Origin: G963674685 sp963674685
Lineage (GTDB): Bacteria; Lernaellota; Lernaellaia; JACKCT01
Assembly (NCBI GenBank): GCA_963674685.2
Contig: CAXXWT010000002.1
Coordinates: 1,240,001 to 1,304,000, forward strand
Length of the DNA stretch: 64,000 nt
Direction of reading: 5' to 3'
Part shown: positions 43,324 through 54,223 of the stretch, piece after piece
How the letters are laid out: each line of letters begins with the position of its first letter
How positions within the stretch are numbered: the first letter of the stretch is position 1
The notes under the pieces: model-generated
Database searches by the model: none
The model's input: only the letters and a program-made list of their open reading frames with translations
What the model was told of the DNA's origin: nothing
Translations under genes and position numbers: made by a program

Positions 43324-46281
43324 TCAGACGCCGTACTCGGCCCGCCGGATGAGCTCGAGCTGCATGTCCCGGTTCAGGGTCACGAAATAGGCGTTGTATC
43401 CCGAGATGCGCACCAGGAGGTTGCGGTATTGCTCCGGGTGCGCCATGGCGTCTTTGAGCGTGTCCGTGCCGACCACGTTAAACTGCATCTGCATGCCGCC
43501 CATGTCGAAATAACTTTTCACGTAAGCGAACATGTTGCCCACGATGTCGCCGTGCGCTTCGCCGGGCTTAGGCGCCAGCTTCACGTTAAACGCGATGTTG
43601 TTGGTCATGGACACAGGATCGAGGCGCGCCACGTCGCGAATGGGATCCAGCAGATTGTCCGAGGCGCCGGCCTGCGGCGTCAGCCCCGGCGTAAAAGGTT
43701 TTCCCGCCTCGCGGCCCGAGGGCAGAGCGCCGGACAGGCAGCCGAACGCCACGTGGTTTGACATGGACCAGAAGCCCGCCGTGTAAATTCCGCCGCGATA
43801 GTTGCGATGCGCCGCCAGCGTGTCGTGCGTAAAGCGCGTCACGCGGTTGGCGATCTCAAGCGCCTGCTCGCTTCCCGATCCGAACTTGGGGACTTTTTTT
43901 ACGATGCGCGCGTGCAGGGCGGGATTCGACGCGAAGTTGTCGTCAAGGGCTTTTATCAGCTCGCCGAAGCCGACGGATTTTTCCTCGAAGACCATCTTTT
44001 TAATGGTCATCAGCGAGTCGGTGACGTCGGCCAGGCCGATGCACGCCATGCCCGTTGTGTTGTAACGCGCGCCGCCGCCGGTGACGTCCTTTCCCGACGC
44101 GACGCATCCGTCGATGAGCGAGGATAAAAACGGCGTGGGACGCCACAGGGCGTGCGCTTTGGAGAGCATATCGTTATACGCGCACACCTGGTCGATCAAA
44201 AACGCGTACTGCTTTTCAAAAGCGGCGAAGAATTCCTCGAAGCTTGCGAAATTTTCCTTCGCCGGATCGCCGGTGGCGGGGCCGACTTTCCAGTCCATCA
44301 GGGGGTGAAGGCCGTCGCGCAGAGCCATTTCCAGCGCCGCCACCATGTTCATCATGATGTTGCCGGTATGGCCGAAATGCTTTCCGCTGATCGTCGGCTC
44401 CACGCACCCCGTCGCGGACCAGTCCCGCAAATGCTCCGGCGGATAATGGAATTCGGCAAGCGCCGTCATGACCGCCAGGTCGTTGTGCATGGACGGCGTA
44501 GCCCTCGTGATCAAATTCGTTTCGCACAGGCGGCGCAGGTACGTCTTCGAGTTTTTTTCAGGATTGAAACGGGCGTTCACGTTGGGATCGCGGATGCCCA
44601 GAATCTCCGTGACCTTGAGAAAAACGTATGTCATATCGCAGACGCCGTCGCCGCCGTCCGGCTTCACGCCGCCCAGGGTCACGGCCTGATCGGAACTGGA
44701 GCCGCCGAAAAGGAAATTGCCGATATCGGGAATCAGCGGCAGATGATCGGTGCAGCGCATGAAAAAGCAGCCGGCCAGCTCCACGGCGCGTTTCACGTAC
44801 GCCCGCCGATCGGCGGGATCGTCAAACTTTTCGATATCGGCTTCGAAATACGGCTGGAGCCACCGGTCAAGGCGCCCCAGGGATAAACCGGCGTTCGTGT
44901 TTTCCATGTGCAGGCCGACCCACGCGATCCACATGGACTGCAGGGCTTCGTGCAAAGTTTTGGCAGGCTCGCGGGGAACGCGGGAGCAGATGCCGGCGAT
45001 CTGTTCCAATTCCTTTTTTCGTTTCGGATCGCTTTCGGCTTTCGCTTCTTTTACAACCTGCGCGGCCAGGTTGGCGGCGTAAGCTTCAAGGCCCTTAAGG
45101 CACAGGATCATGGCCTCGAGAACATGGCGCTTTTTTACGTCGCCGTTTGCCTTGGCAAGCTCGGTTTCAATCTCCTCGATCATGCCGCCGGTTCCCAGTT
45201 TTAGAAGCTTCGGGAAATCGGGAATGGTGTGGGAAATGGCGACGGTCTTCCAGATGAAATACACGGCGAAGCGCTCGTCGAGCTGCTGGCACAAAGGCTC
45301 GCCGTATTCGCTGCGGACCCACTCGCGGATGTTGCGCTTTTCCCAATACGGAAAAACGTCGAAGTGCAGCGTGCGCCGCGTTTCCTCGCTCACGTCGTAG
45401 GGATTGAGCATCCGCTCCGGGACGCTGAAAAGCTCGCCCCAGATCATGGAGGCGTGCGTGTCGGGATAAAGCACCACGCCGATTTCCTCGGCTGTCGTCG
45501 TTCCCGCCAGAAGATCGTTTTTGCGCAAAATCGGCCGGCGCGTTTCCATCAGGCGCTTGAAAGCATGCCCCTGGCGCAGCGCGGGAATCCAGGGCTCGCC
45601 CCGCGAATCCGCCTCGTAGCCGTTTTCGCGAAACCAGTCGGTCATGATCTTCGGGCGTTCGCGGCAGATGGCGGGTTTGTGCGTGTGATGTATGTTTAAA
45701 AACTCCGTAAGGCGCGGGAAATCATCCAGAGACAAATCCGAAAGATAAGGATCGTCCAGGTAGGGCGCTTCGGGCGTTTTCTCGGCCTTTAGCCGCACCG
45801 TTTTTTCGGGCGGAGTTTTTGCTTTGCCTTCGCTTTCAAACATCGAGGAGGTTTCGGCCTTGATCTGCCCGGCGCGTTTCTCGCGCATGGCGCGATGCTT
45901 TTTTTGCAAAAGAAGCGAAAGGAAAAAATTGAACTTGTTGACGATCGCCAGGTTGCCGGAAATGGAAAGCTGATTTTGCAGCATCAGGTCCATAACCTCT
46001 TCCGGCGTAATCTCCAGCATGCGCCTTGCGACATCGGCGTTTTTGAAACACAGGACGGCGTCGGCGTCTTCGGGGATGCCCCGCCCCGCCTTGACGAAGC
46101 CGTTTTGAAACCGGACGTGCTGCTTTAAGGCGTCGTCTTTTGTTTTCACGCCGACGCAAAAATCCATCCAGCCGTCGACGCCTTTCAGCCACGCGCGGCG
46201 CGCCGGGCTTAAACGAAAGGTAAGCCCCATCAGCCGCAGCAGTCCGGCGACCAGCAGATTTGTTTTCAGTTCGCCCGGCAT
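43324..46281 (-). CDS. Glycyl radical enzyme with N-terminal SCP2-like domain
   Basis: The 985-residue protein is longer than typical glycyl radical enzymes (about 780-850). Residues 180-985 are the PFL-like barrel with the thiyl Cys C626 in 'SATGCVEPT' and the radical Gly G961 in 'RISGYNAY' near the C-terminus. The extra N-terminal part contains 'HVRFQNGFVKAGRGIPEDAD' and 'VMDLMLQNQLSISGNLAIVNKFN', which closely resembles the SCP2 lipid-binding domain pattern (PF02036). 'GCVEP' occurs in dehydratase-type and uncharacterised subfamilies rather than in PFL ('CC'). A hydrophobic substrate is plausible. The activase lies downstream in the same operon. The reaction is unknown. No clear ribosome site was seen at this start. 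Confidence 0.88.
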   Translation of the reverse strand: MPGELKTNLLVAGLLRLMGLTFRLSPARRAWLKGVDGWMDFCVGVKTKDDALKQHVRFQNGFVKAGRGIPEDADAVLCFKNADVARRMLEITPEEVMDLMLQNQLSISGNLAIVNKFNFFLSLLLQKKHRAMREKRAGQIKAETSSMFESEGKAKTPPEKTVRLKAEKTPEAPYLDDPYLSDLSLDDFPRLTEFLNIHHTHKPAICRERPKIMTDWFRENGYEADSRGEPWIPALRQGHAFKRLMETRRPILRKNDLLAGTTTAEEIGVVLYPDTHASMIWGELFSVPERMLNPYDVSEETRRTLHFDVFPYWEKRNIREWVRSEYGEPLCQQLDERFAVYFIWKTVAISHTIPDFPKLLKLGTGGMIEEIETELAKANGDVKKRHVLEAMILCLKGLEAYAANLAAQVVKEAKAESDPKRKKELEQIAGICSRVPREPAKTLHEALQSMWIAWVGLHMENTNAGLSLGRLDRWLQPYFEADIEKFDDPADRRAYVKRAVELAGCFFMRCTDHLPLIPDIGNFLFGGSSSDQAVTLGGVKPDGGDGVCDMTYVFLKVTEILGIRDPNVNARFNPEKNSKTYLRRLCETNLITRATPSMHNDLAVMTALAEFHYPPEHLRDWSATGCVEPTISGKHFGHTGNIMMNMVAALEMALRDGLHPLMDWKVGPATGDPAKENFASFEEFFAAFEKQYAFLIDQVCAYNDMLSKAHALWRPTPFLSSLIDGCVASGKDVTGGGARYNTTGMACIGLADVTDSLMTIKKMVFEEKSVGFGELIKALDDNFASNPALHARIVKKVPKFGSGSEQALEIANRVTRFTHDTLAAHRNYRGGIYTAGFWSMSNHVAFGCLSGALPSGREAGKPFTPGLTPQAGASDNLLDPIRDVARLDPVSMTNNIAFNVKLAPKPGEAHGDIVGNMFAYVKSYFDMGGMQMQFNVVGTDTLKDAMAHPEQYRNLLVRISGYNAYFVTLNRDMQLELIRRAEYGV

Positions 46282-46379
46282 ATTTTTTTGTCCAAAAAAA
46301 TAAAACTTCCTTCGCTATCGACATTTCAACATAGCGCCGCTCGCGTCAAGCACCGCGGCAAGATTGCGTGGCGTTATGA

Positions 46380-47470
46380 ACAAAATCAATTTTAGATGCT
46401 TGGCGGAGCATACACAGCCGAGGCTCGTGCTTCGCAGCGAAGCGCCGCTTCGCAGAGTAGTAGCGGGTGTGCCACACATGACGTGCCCGGGTGAAAGGTG
46501 CATGGCTTCGGCCCTGTAGACGTGTGTGGCGAAAGGCGCCCCCGCCTGTGCGAGCCCGCAGGGCGAAACAAACAAAAGCCGCGCACGACAAAATTCGCCT
46601 GAAGCGTCAGCGAAGGCGGATGAGTAAGCGGGTCATGAGCGGCCAGTTTTGAGTGGCCAGTGGTTAGAACAGAGCCGCGCACGGCAAATTCGCCTGAGTT
46701 GTAACGAAGGCGAATGAGTAAGCGGGTGGATATCGGCCCTGCAACTAAATGTAGTTGCAAGACATTCCTTTCACACCCGAGGGCGGGTGTGCCACACATG
46801 ACGTGCCCGGGCGAAAGGTGCATGGCTTCGGCCCTGTAGACGTGTGTGGCACAGGCGCCCTCGCCTGTGCAAGCCCTTTAGGGCGAAAGAATGTAGCCCC
46901 GGGCGTGAGCCCGGGGTGCAGCAGGTAAGTAACATTTTAAAAGCCCCGTCAGGGGCGACACAAACAAAAGCCGCGCACGGCAAATTCGCCTAAAAGCGTC
47001 AGCGAAGGCGAATGAGTAAGCGGGTGGATATCGGCCCTGCAACTAAATGTAGTTGCAAGACATTCCTTTCACACCCGAGGGCGGGTGTGCCACACATGAC
47101 GTGCCCGGGCGAAAGGTGCATGGCTTCGGCCCTGTAGACGTGTGTGGCGAAGCCTGTCGAGAGCCTCAAGGTCGAGCGACCGCGCACGGCTGTGCATTGT
47201 ATCGGCCCTGCAAACGTGTGTGGTTTCCTTCTGAGCCGCGCACGGCAAAATTCGCCTGAGTTGTAACGAAGGCGAATGAGTAAGCGGGTCATGAGTGGCC
47301 AGTGATGAGTGGCCAGTGGTTAGTGGCCAGTGGTTAGAACACAAGCCGCGTAGGACAAAATTCGCCTGAAGCGTCAGCGAAGGCGGATGAGTAAGCGGGT
47401 AGATATCAGCCTTGCAACTAAAGCTCCGCTCGAAATGACAGGGGCATCGCAAACTCAAATTGATCCACTG
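46380..47470. repeat. Repeat array I: about 1.1 kb of mosaic dispersed repeats
   Basis: The array holds several copies of modules. 'cggccctgtagacgtgtgtgg' occurs near 46512, 46833 and 47130, with variants near 47200. A palindromic 'attcgcctgagttgtaacga...ggcgaatgagtaagcgggt' type module recurs. 'gatatcggccctgcaactaa' and 'ggcgggtgtgccacacatga' occur near 46731/46784 and 47028/47082. Hairpins 'agccctttagggcga' and 'agccccgtcaggggcga' occur near 46870-46960. Heptamer arrays lie at 46638-46665 and 47294-47335. The unit 46709-46990 partly repeats at 47005-47147 and is about 95% identical in order to 58900-59200. No ribosome sites or coding pattern support the short frames here. It separates the glycyl radical enzyme gene from acs. 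Confidence 0.85.
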
Positions 47471-47577
47471 CCATTTTAATCTCTGAGGGTCCAATTCCAC
47501 GCTGCCGGCCGCGGGTTGGCGCCTTGGAAAAAACGGGCGGGAAAAAATCCCCGCCCGCGAGTGGAAGCGTCGATGAT

Positions 47578-49551
<1,974 letters not shown>

Positions 49552-49757
49552 TTTTACCTCCAACGTTGTAAAAAAATTCTTGCCTGACGATAAAAAGGGC
49601 CTTTTCAAAGGCAATAGTTTTCTTGCGCAGGTATTGTCATTTCCAAAGGGGGTTCAAAGCGCGGTTCGAAACAGCCTCACCCCCGACGTATTTCAGATCG
49701 ATTGCTAATAGACCGCGACAAAAAGATGGATTTTTTCATTTCCCCGTGCACGCGCCC

Positions 49758-49785
49758 ATTATCGCTCGCGAGCCCGGACTGTCAA
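49758..49785 (-). promoter_or_regulatory. Sigma-70 promoter for acs
   Basis: On the minus strand TTGACA (49780-49785) is followed after 16 bases by GATAAT (49758-49763). All six -35 and five of six -10 positions fit the consensus. Transcription would begin near 49751, about 200 bases before the acs start codon. Confidence 0.7.
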
Positions 49786-49822
49786 ATTATTATTTCGTTA
49801 ATGCCGGCAGACAACATTTCAT

Positions 49823-49854
49823 AAAAAAAGAGAAGCCAAAATTTCAGGCTTCTC
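49823..49854 (-). terminator. Intrinsic terminator of putative small RNA
   Basis: Arms GAGAAGCC and GGCTTCTC (plus-strand positions 49830-49837 and 49847-49854) pair perfectly around a nine-base loop and are followed on the minus strand by seven T (49823-49829). It lies between the sRNA promoter and the acs promoter. Confidence 0.85.
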
Positions 49855-49915
49855 AGAGGGAGGGTAGCAATCAGGTCGTGGTTACCAGGAGGAGTGAGGA
49901 TTTTCCCTAGACCAC
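49823..49915 (-). ncRNA. Putative small regulatory RNA, about 93 nt
   Basis: A strong promoter (49922-49950) and a strong terminator (49823-49854) bound a transcript of about 93 nt with no credible protein frame. The body includes 'cctcactcctcctgg' and 'taccctccctctgag', pyrimidine-rich stretches complementary to Shine-Dalgarno sequences, which is common in RNAs that block translation initiation. It could also be a leader-type transcript. Because acs has its own promoter downstream of the terminator, an independent small RNA is more likely. Function not known. Confidence 0.65.
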
Positions 49916-49921
49916 ACTAGG

Positions 49922-49950
49922 AAAATACCCTAGCCGTTTTCCTGTGTCAA
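49922..49950 (-). promoter_or_regulatory. Consensus sigma-70 promoter of the small RNA
   Basis: The minus-strand boxes are TTGACA (plus 49945-49950) and TATTTT (49922-49927), separated by exactly 17 bases. The -35 box is a perfect match and the -10 box matches four of six positions. It is the only good promoter visible upstream of the terminator at 49823-49854. Confidence 0.7.
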
Positions 49951-50092
49951 ATAAAAATACAACGATTTTCAATAAAATTTCTTCCGGTTTATTTTTGTTG
50001 CTTTTCCTTTTATTATGCAATGCGTCATATTTTTGCTATAAATCCACACAGGGATTATCTTTTAAGGAATATTAAGATATTTCGAACCTTAT

Positions 50093-52087
50093 TTAAGGAT
50101 TATCGCCGACTGTTTCGGGCGTGGCAGAATCAGCCGGGGTCGGCGCCGGCAGGCCGTCGGCCTCTTTTTTGGCTATTTCCAAATCTTCGCTATCGGTGAA
50201 AGGATACTGCTTGTACATCGAAAGGGCTTCGTGAGCGAATTCGCCGGCTTTTTTCATATCTTTCTGTTTGTAAATTTTTGCCAGCTCCAAAAGAGTTTTC
50301 GCCGTTTCAGGATAAATCGACGGATACTTTTCCCTGCGCACGGCCAGAGCCTCGTCAAAGGCTTTTTCCGCCTCGTCATAGCGCCCCAGAGCCGCCAGGG
50401 AAAGGCCCATGTCGTGCTGCAGCCAGGCGATCATCAGATCATCCTTTTTCAGATTGGCCTGGTAGACGGGCAAGGCCTCCCGGTATTTTTGAATCGCCTC
50501 TTCGTGCCGCTCCATATGGCGCAGGGAATCGCTGACGCCCTTGAGGGCGCGGCCGATGCGATATTCTTTCGCGATAGTCGAGCCGCGAAGATATTCCAGA
50601 TACTGCCGCCAGACTTCCATTTCCTTTTCATACATCTCTTGCCGCAGATAGGTTTTGGCCAGACTGTGATAGTTGTCAAAAACCCTGTAACCATCCGGCG
50701 CCCAGGCTTCCTTGGCGGTCTCGACCCCTTTTTTGTAGTAATTTTCCGCGCAAGCGTAATCTTCCTTTTTAAGGCAGTTATCACCGAGATTGGTCAATGC
50801 CCATTCGATATCCTTTTTATCCGGAGATTCTGTATTTTGGATTACGCTGAGCGCCTCAAGAAATATTTTTTCGGCCTCATCGTATTGTTCGTGATAAAAA
50901 TGAGAGCGCCCTTTGTCCATCAATATATCTTCTTGGTCGCAATCATCGGCGAACAGTTTTTCCAGGTCATCCCGCCACTTTTTCCAAAACAACGGGTACA
51001 AGCGATCCCACTGCTGCCTTGTTTTCAGCGCCTGATCACAGTTGCCCGCGCGCACCATGTTCAAAATGACCATGTAGGCCGCATCATCTCCCAGATAATT
51101 CAAACCCTGGCGGCCGTTTTTAAGAATCTCAAAATGCTCCGTGGATTTTTCCAGATCATATCGTTCACGATATGCTTCACCCAATATCCAGTGAGTGCTG
51201 AAGCGCCAATCCCATTTAGGATTTTGCTCCAGCATTCTCTCACCAAGATAAATGGCGTATTTATTGTCATCTATATCGTATGCTCTTTGAATGTCCTGCA
51301 TGGATTTCGACGCGTCGAGAATGCCTTTTACGTATTCTTTCATGCACTTTTTGCATTTTGAATAAACCTTCGCTCGGTCGTCTCCGGATGCTTTTTTCAA
51401 AGCGGATTCCCAATATTTTCCTTTATATATCAGACGTATCAGCTCCTGCTTGGCTTCGGAGCCGTATATCTTTTCAAAACAGTATATGTAAGTGCGTTGC
51501 ATGAAATAACGTCGGCGCCACTTTTTCTTCAGCACTTCCTCGATATCATACTTTTGGCTCTCGCTGTTCAATGCCGCGATAACCGTAGGATGGGTGTCGC
51601 CCGATCCATAATACGCCATTCCTTCTTTCAGATACCTTTTCTGCGAAGCGAACTCCTTAAAACTGCAGCGCGTTTCGAAAACCGCGTGAATCATTTCATG
51701 CGTCAATATCGTTTTGACATCCTTCGAGCCGTTGAGAAGTGGCTGCCCGATCAAAGTGATGTTTTGCTTTTTCTTGCGGGGACCGGACCTCCAGGCAATG
51801 CTATAGCCCCAAAGGCCCGACCATTCCGGATTGTGATCGTAGATCGATATAGTGACATCTTCGAGCACTTCCCTTGCGCTTTCGTCGCCGACGAAATCAA
51901 CCACGGCGTCCACCGCCTCGGGATAAACTTCGCGCACCATGCCTTTGAGCTTATTGATATCAACGTCCGTCAGATGCGTGGCAAACAGATCATCGGTCGT
52001 AACAAATTCTATTTTGTATTCATGGGCATACGCATTCGCGGCCGTCAGTATAAATAATGCGATGATTGATATAAGGACTTTTCTCAT
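50093..52087 (-). CDS. Exported HExxH metallopeptidase-like protein with TPR repeats (copy 1)
   Basis: The start is placed at 52087, because the ATG six bases earlier touches its GGAG site. The 664-residue product has a signal peptide (about 1-20, 'AYAHE'). The N-terminal domain contains 'ILTHEMIHAVFETR' (H130, E131, H134), the zinc-peptidase HExxH pattern. After a Cys pair ('SKCKKCMKEYVKG') the rest is TPR-like helices ('WALTNLGDNCLKKEDYACAENYYKKG', 'AWLQHDMGLSLAALGRYDEAEKAF'). The paralogue immediately upstream has the same layout. A role in envelope protein processing or scaffolding is inferred. No target is known. Confidence 0.8.
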   Translation of the reverse strand: MRKVLISIIALFILTAANAYAHEYKIEFVTTDDLFATHLTDVDINKLKGMVREVYPEAVDAVVDFVGDESAREVLEDVTISIYDHNPEWSGLWGYSIAWRSGPRKKKQNITLIGQPLLNGSKDVKTILTHEMIHAVFETRCSFKEFASQKRYLKEGMAYYGSGDTHPTVIAALNSESQKYDIEEVLKKKWRRRYFMQRTYIYCFEKIYGSEAKQELIRLIYKGKYWESALKKASGDDRAKVYSKCKKCMKEYVKGILDASKSMQDIQRAYDIDDNKYAIYLGERMLEQNPKWDWRFSTHWILGEAYRERYDLEKSTEHFEILKNGRQGLNYLGDDAAYMVILNMVRAGNCDQALKTRQQWDRLYPLFWKKWRDDLEKLFADDCDQEDILMDKGRSHFYHEQYDEAEKIFLEALSVIQNTESPDKKDIEWALTNLGDNCLKKEDYACAENYYKKGVETAKEAWAPDGYRVFDNYHSLAKTYLRQEMYEKEMEVWRQYLEYLRGSTIAKEYRIGRALKGVSDSLRHMERHEEAIQKYREALPVYQANLKKDDLMIAWLQHDMGLSLAALGRYDEAEKAFDEALAVRREKYPSIYPETAKTLLELAKIYKQKDMKKAGEFAHEALSMYKQYPFTDSEDLEIAKKEADGLPAPTPADSATPETVGDNP

Positions 52088-52183
52088 AGTCATCTCCGTC
52101 GATTGTGTTGTAGATTTGTTATCACATTCGGCGGAAATGAAAAAGAGTTTTTGAGCGGCGTTTTACCGAATCGTTTTTTAAAG

Positions 52184-54124
52184 TCAATTCAAACGGGAGA
52201 CCAGGGATATCGCCGCGTCGAGATCATCTCCTTCGACCCAGGGATAGCTTTGCAAAAGGCGAAGGGCTTCGTTTGCCGCGGCTTTGGCGTCGGTGTTTTG
52301 GCCCAGCGCCGCGAAGCACTCGGCCAGGCGCATGAGCGTTTGCGCGGTCTTCGGTGAAACTTCGGGATAGTTGATCCGATTGACGCGCAATGCGTCGTCC
52401 AGGTTCACCAGCGCCTTTTCGTACTCGCCCGTCTTCATCTGCGCGACGGCCATGGACTGCCTGGCCGCCGCCGCCCAAAGATCGTCGTCCGGCAAAATCT
52501 TGCCGTAGGTCGCCAGCGCCTGACTCAGCATATCGACGGCCTCCGCGCGGCGGTCGAGTTTAAGATACAGATCCCCGAGTTGTTTTTTGGCCCGGGCCAC
52601 GTACCGGTCGTCGGCGCGCAGCGAATGATCCAGGTATTTCATATAATCCCGCCAGACTTCGATCGCCGCCTGGAAATGCCCCAGGGCTTCGCGGGCCTCG
52701 GCCAGCTTGCTCACATTCAGGAAGACGCTGTTCGAGTCCGGCCCTTCGTCTGTTTTCTCCCTATCCAAAGCCTGCGTGTAAAAGGAAATGGCGTTTTCGT
52801 AATTCCCTTGTTTGGAAAGCACGACGCCCAGCGTGTAAAGAGTTTCGGCGATGTCGGCGCGATTGGGCTTTTCCTCGGCGAGATACCAGGCCAGGGCTTC
52901 GCGGAGATCCAGGGACGACTGCTCCCATTCCTTGTTGTAGAAGTGGAAAAACGCCTTGTTGAAAAGCTTCGTGCCTTTACGGCATTCATGCGCGAAGCCC
53001 AGGTCCAGATCCTCCATGTAGTCGCGCCAGATCTCCGGATACCACCTTTTAAACTCCGCTCTTTTCTTCGCGGCGGTTTCGCAGTCGCCGGAAAGCAGCT
53101 TGCAGTATATAATCTGGAACGCGGCGCTTTCGTGAAAGCGGTTCGGTCCGACCTTGCCCATGCGCAGCATCTCGTAATGTTTGATCGCCTCGTCGAACCG
53201 GTAAAGCTTCTGATTGGATTGCGCGATGTACCAGTGAGCCAGAATCCTCCAGTCCGACTGATTTTCGTCTGTTAGAATTGTTTTCGCCATCTCGATAGCC
53301 CAGAAATAATCCTTGTCGTTAAACGCCTTGATCACCTGCTGAATGGGTCCCGATTTCGCCAGCGTGTCTTTGAGCAATTGCCTCACGCACTTGTCGCACT
53401 TCTTTTTCACCGTCTTGTAATCTTCGCCGACGGATTCCTTCAGCGCCTTTTTATATCCGCGACCCGAAAATAAAACGCCCGCGAACTTGTCGAACGCCTC
53501 GCGGCCGTAAATTTTTTCGAAGCAGCGCATGAACTGGCGCCCCCGGTGATAATCGCGGCGCAACGCATCGGCCCAGATTGCCTTGTCATTGAATTCCTCC
53601 GGCACATCGTTCAAGTCATCCACCAGACGCAGGTGCGCTTCGCCGGTGGCAAAATAACCGATTCCTTCTTTCAATTCGGACGGAGTCTGGTGGTAATCGT
53701 CGAAGCTGTAGCGCGTCTCCAGCGCGGCGTGCAGCATTTCGTGAACCAAAAGAGTCTTCAGATCCATTTTACCCGTTAAAATCGCCTCGCCGACGATGCT
53801 GATGTTCTGGGCCTTTTTCCGGTGCGCGGTGCGGTAGGCCATGCTGAAACCGCGGACGTTCGTTTCATAAGGATGCACGTCGATAATGGAAATGTAGAAT
53901 TTTCTAAAGCTCTTGCGGATGCTTTCGTCGCCGGTGATTTTCACGACTTCATCGAGGGCCTGAGGGTAAAGGCGGTTGATTTGGGCTTTGAGCCAGGTCA
54001 ATTCCGCGGGAGTCATCAAAGAAGCGAATTCCGGCGTTTTGATGACAAGTCCCGGCGCCTCCGCCAAGGCGGCAGCGGCGGACAACAAAATCAATAAAAC
54101 GGCGAATGCAACAGCTTTTTTCAC
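52184..54124 (-). CDS. Exported HExxH metallopeptidase-like protein with TPR repeats (copy 2)
   Basis: The GTG at 54124 is the chosen start: GGAGGGG lies seven bases upstream and falls inside an alternative ATG frame, which would then lack its own site. The 646-residue product has a signal peptide (about 1-22, 'AALAEA') and 'LLVHEMLHAALETRYS' (H128, E129, H132). It shares the Cys pair 'KKCDKCVRQLLKD' and about 12 TPR-type helices with its neighbour, but overall identity is modest, so the duplication is old. It lies 90 bases upstream of copy 1 on the same strand, so co-expression is likely. Confidence 0.8.
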   Translation of the reverse strand: MKKAVAFAVLLILLSAAAALAEAPGLVIKTPEFASLMTPAELTWLKAQINRLYPQALDEVVKITGDESIRKSFRKFYISIIDVHPYETNVRGFSMAYRTAHRKKAQNISIVGEAILTGKMDLKTLLVHEMLHAALETRYSFDDYHQTPSELKEGIGYFATGEAHLRLVDDLNDVPEEFNDKAIWADALRRDYHRGRQFMRCFEKIYGREAFDKFAGVLFSGRGYKKALKESVGEDYKTVKKKCDKCVRQLLKDTLAKSGPIQQVIKAFNDKDYFWAIEMAKTILTDENQSDWRILAHWYIAQSNQKLYRFDEAIKHYEMLRMGKVGPNRFHESAAFQIIYCKLLSGDCETAAKKRAEFKRWYPEIWRDYMEDLDLGFAHECRKGTKLFNKAFFHFYNKEWEQSSLDLREALAWYLAEEKPNRADIAETLYTLGVVLSKQGNYENAISFYTQALDREKTDEGPDSNSVFLNVSKLAEAREALGHFQAAIEVWRDYMKYLDHSLRADDRYVARAKKQLGDLYLKLDRRAEAVDMLSQALATYGKILPDDDLWAAAARQSMAVAQMKTGEYEKALVNLDDALRVNRINYPEVSPKTAQTLMRLAECFAALGQNTDAKAAANEALRLLQSYPWVEGDDLDAAISLVSRLN

Positions 54125-54169
54125 AGCAAACCCCTCCAATTCCTAAATTCTTCTCACTTTATTCTATAC

Positions 54170-54202
54170 TCTACCAGGAAAAAATTAAAGTATCCTGGTA
54201 GA
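54170..54202. repeat. Perfect 10-bp inverted repeat between genes
   Basis: TCTACCAGGA (54170-54179) and TCCTGGTAGA (54193-54202) flank a 13-base A/T-rich loop. No long T-tract follows on the minus strand, so it is a weak terminator or a binding site between the endonuclease-like gene and copy 2 of the HExxH-TPR gene. Confidence 0.6.
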
Positions 54203-54223
54203 AATGTGAAAACACACCTCAAT

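Noticed and set aside
46380..47470. CRISPR array
   Set aside because: Repeats are modular, of uneven length and spacing, and lack unique spacers; no cas genes are present.
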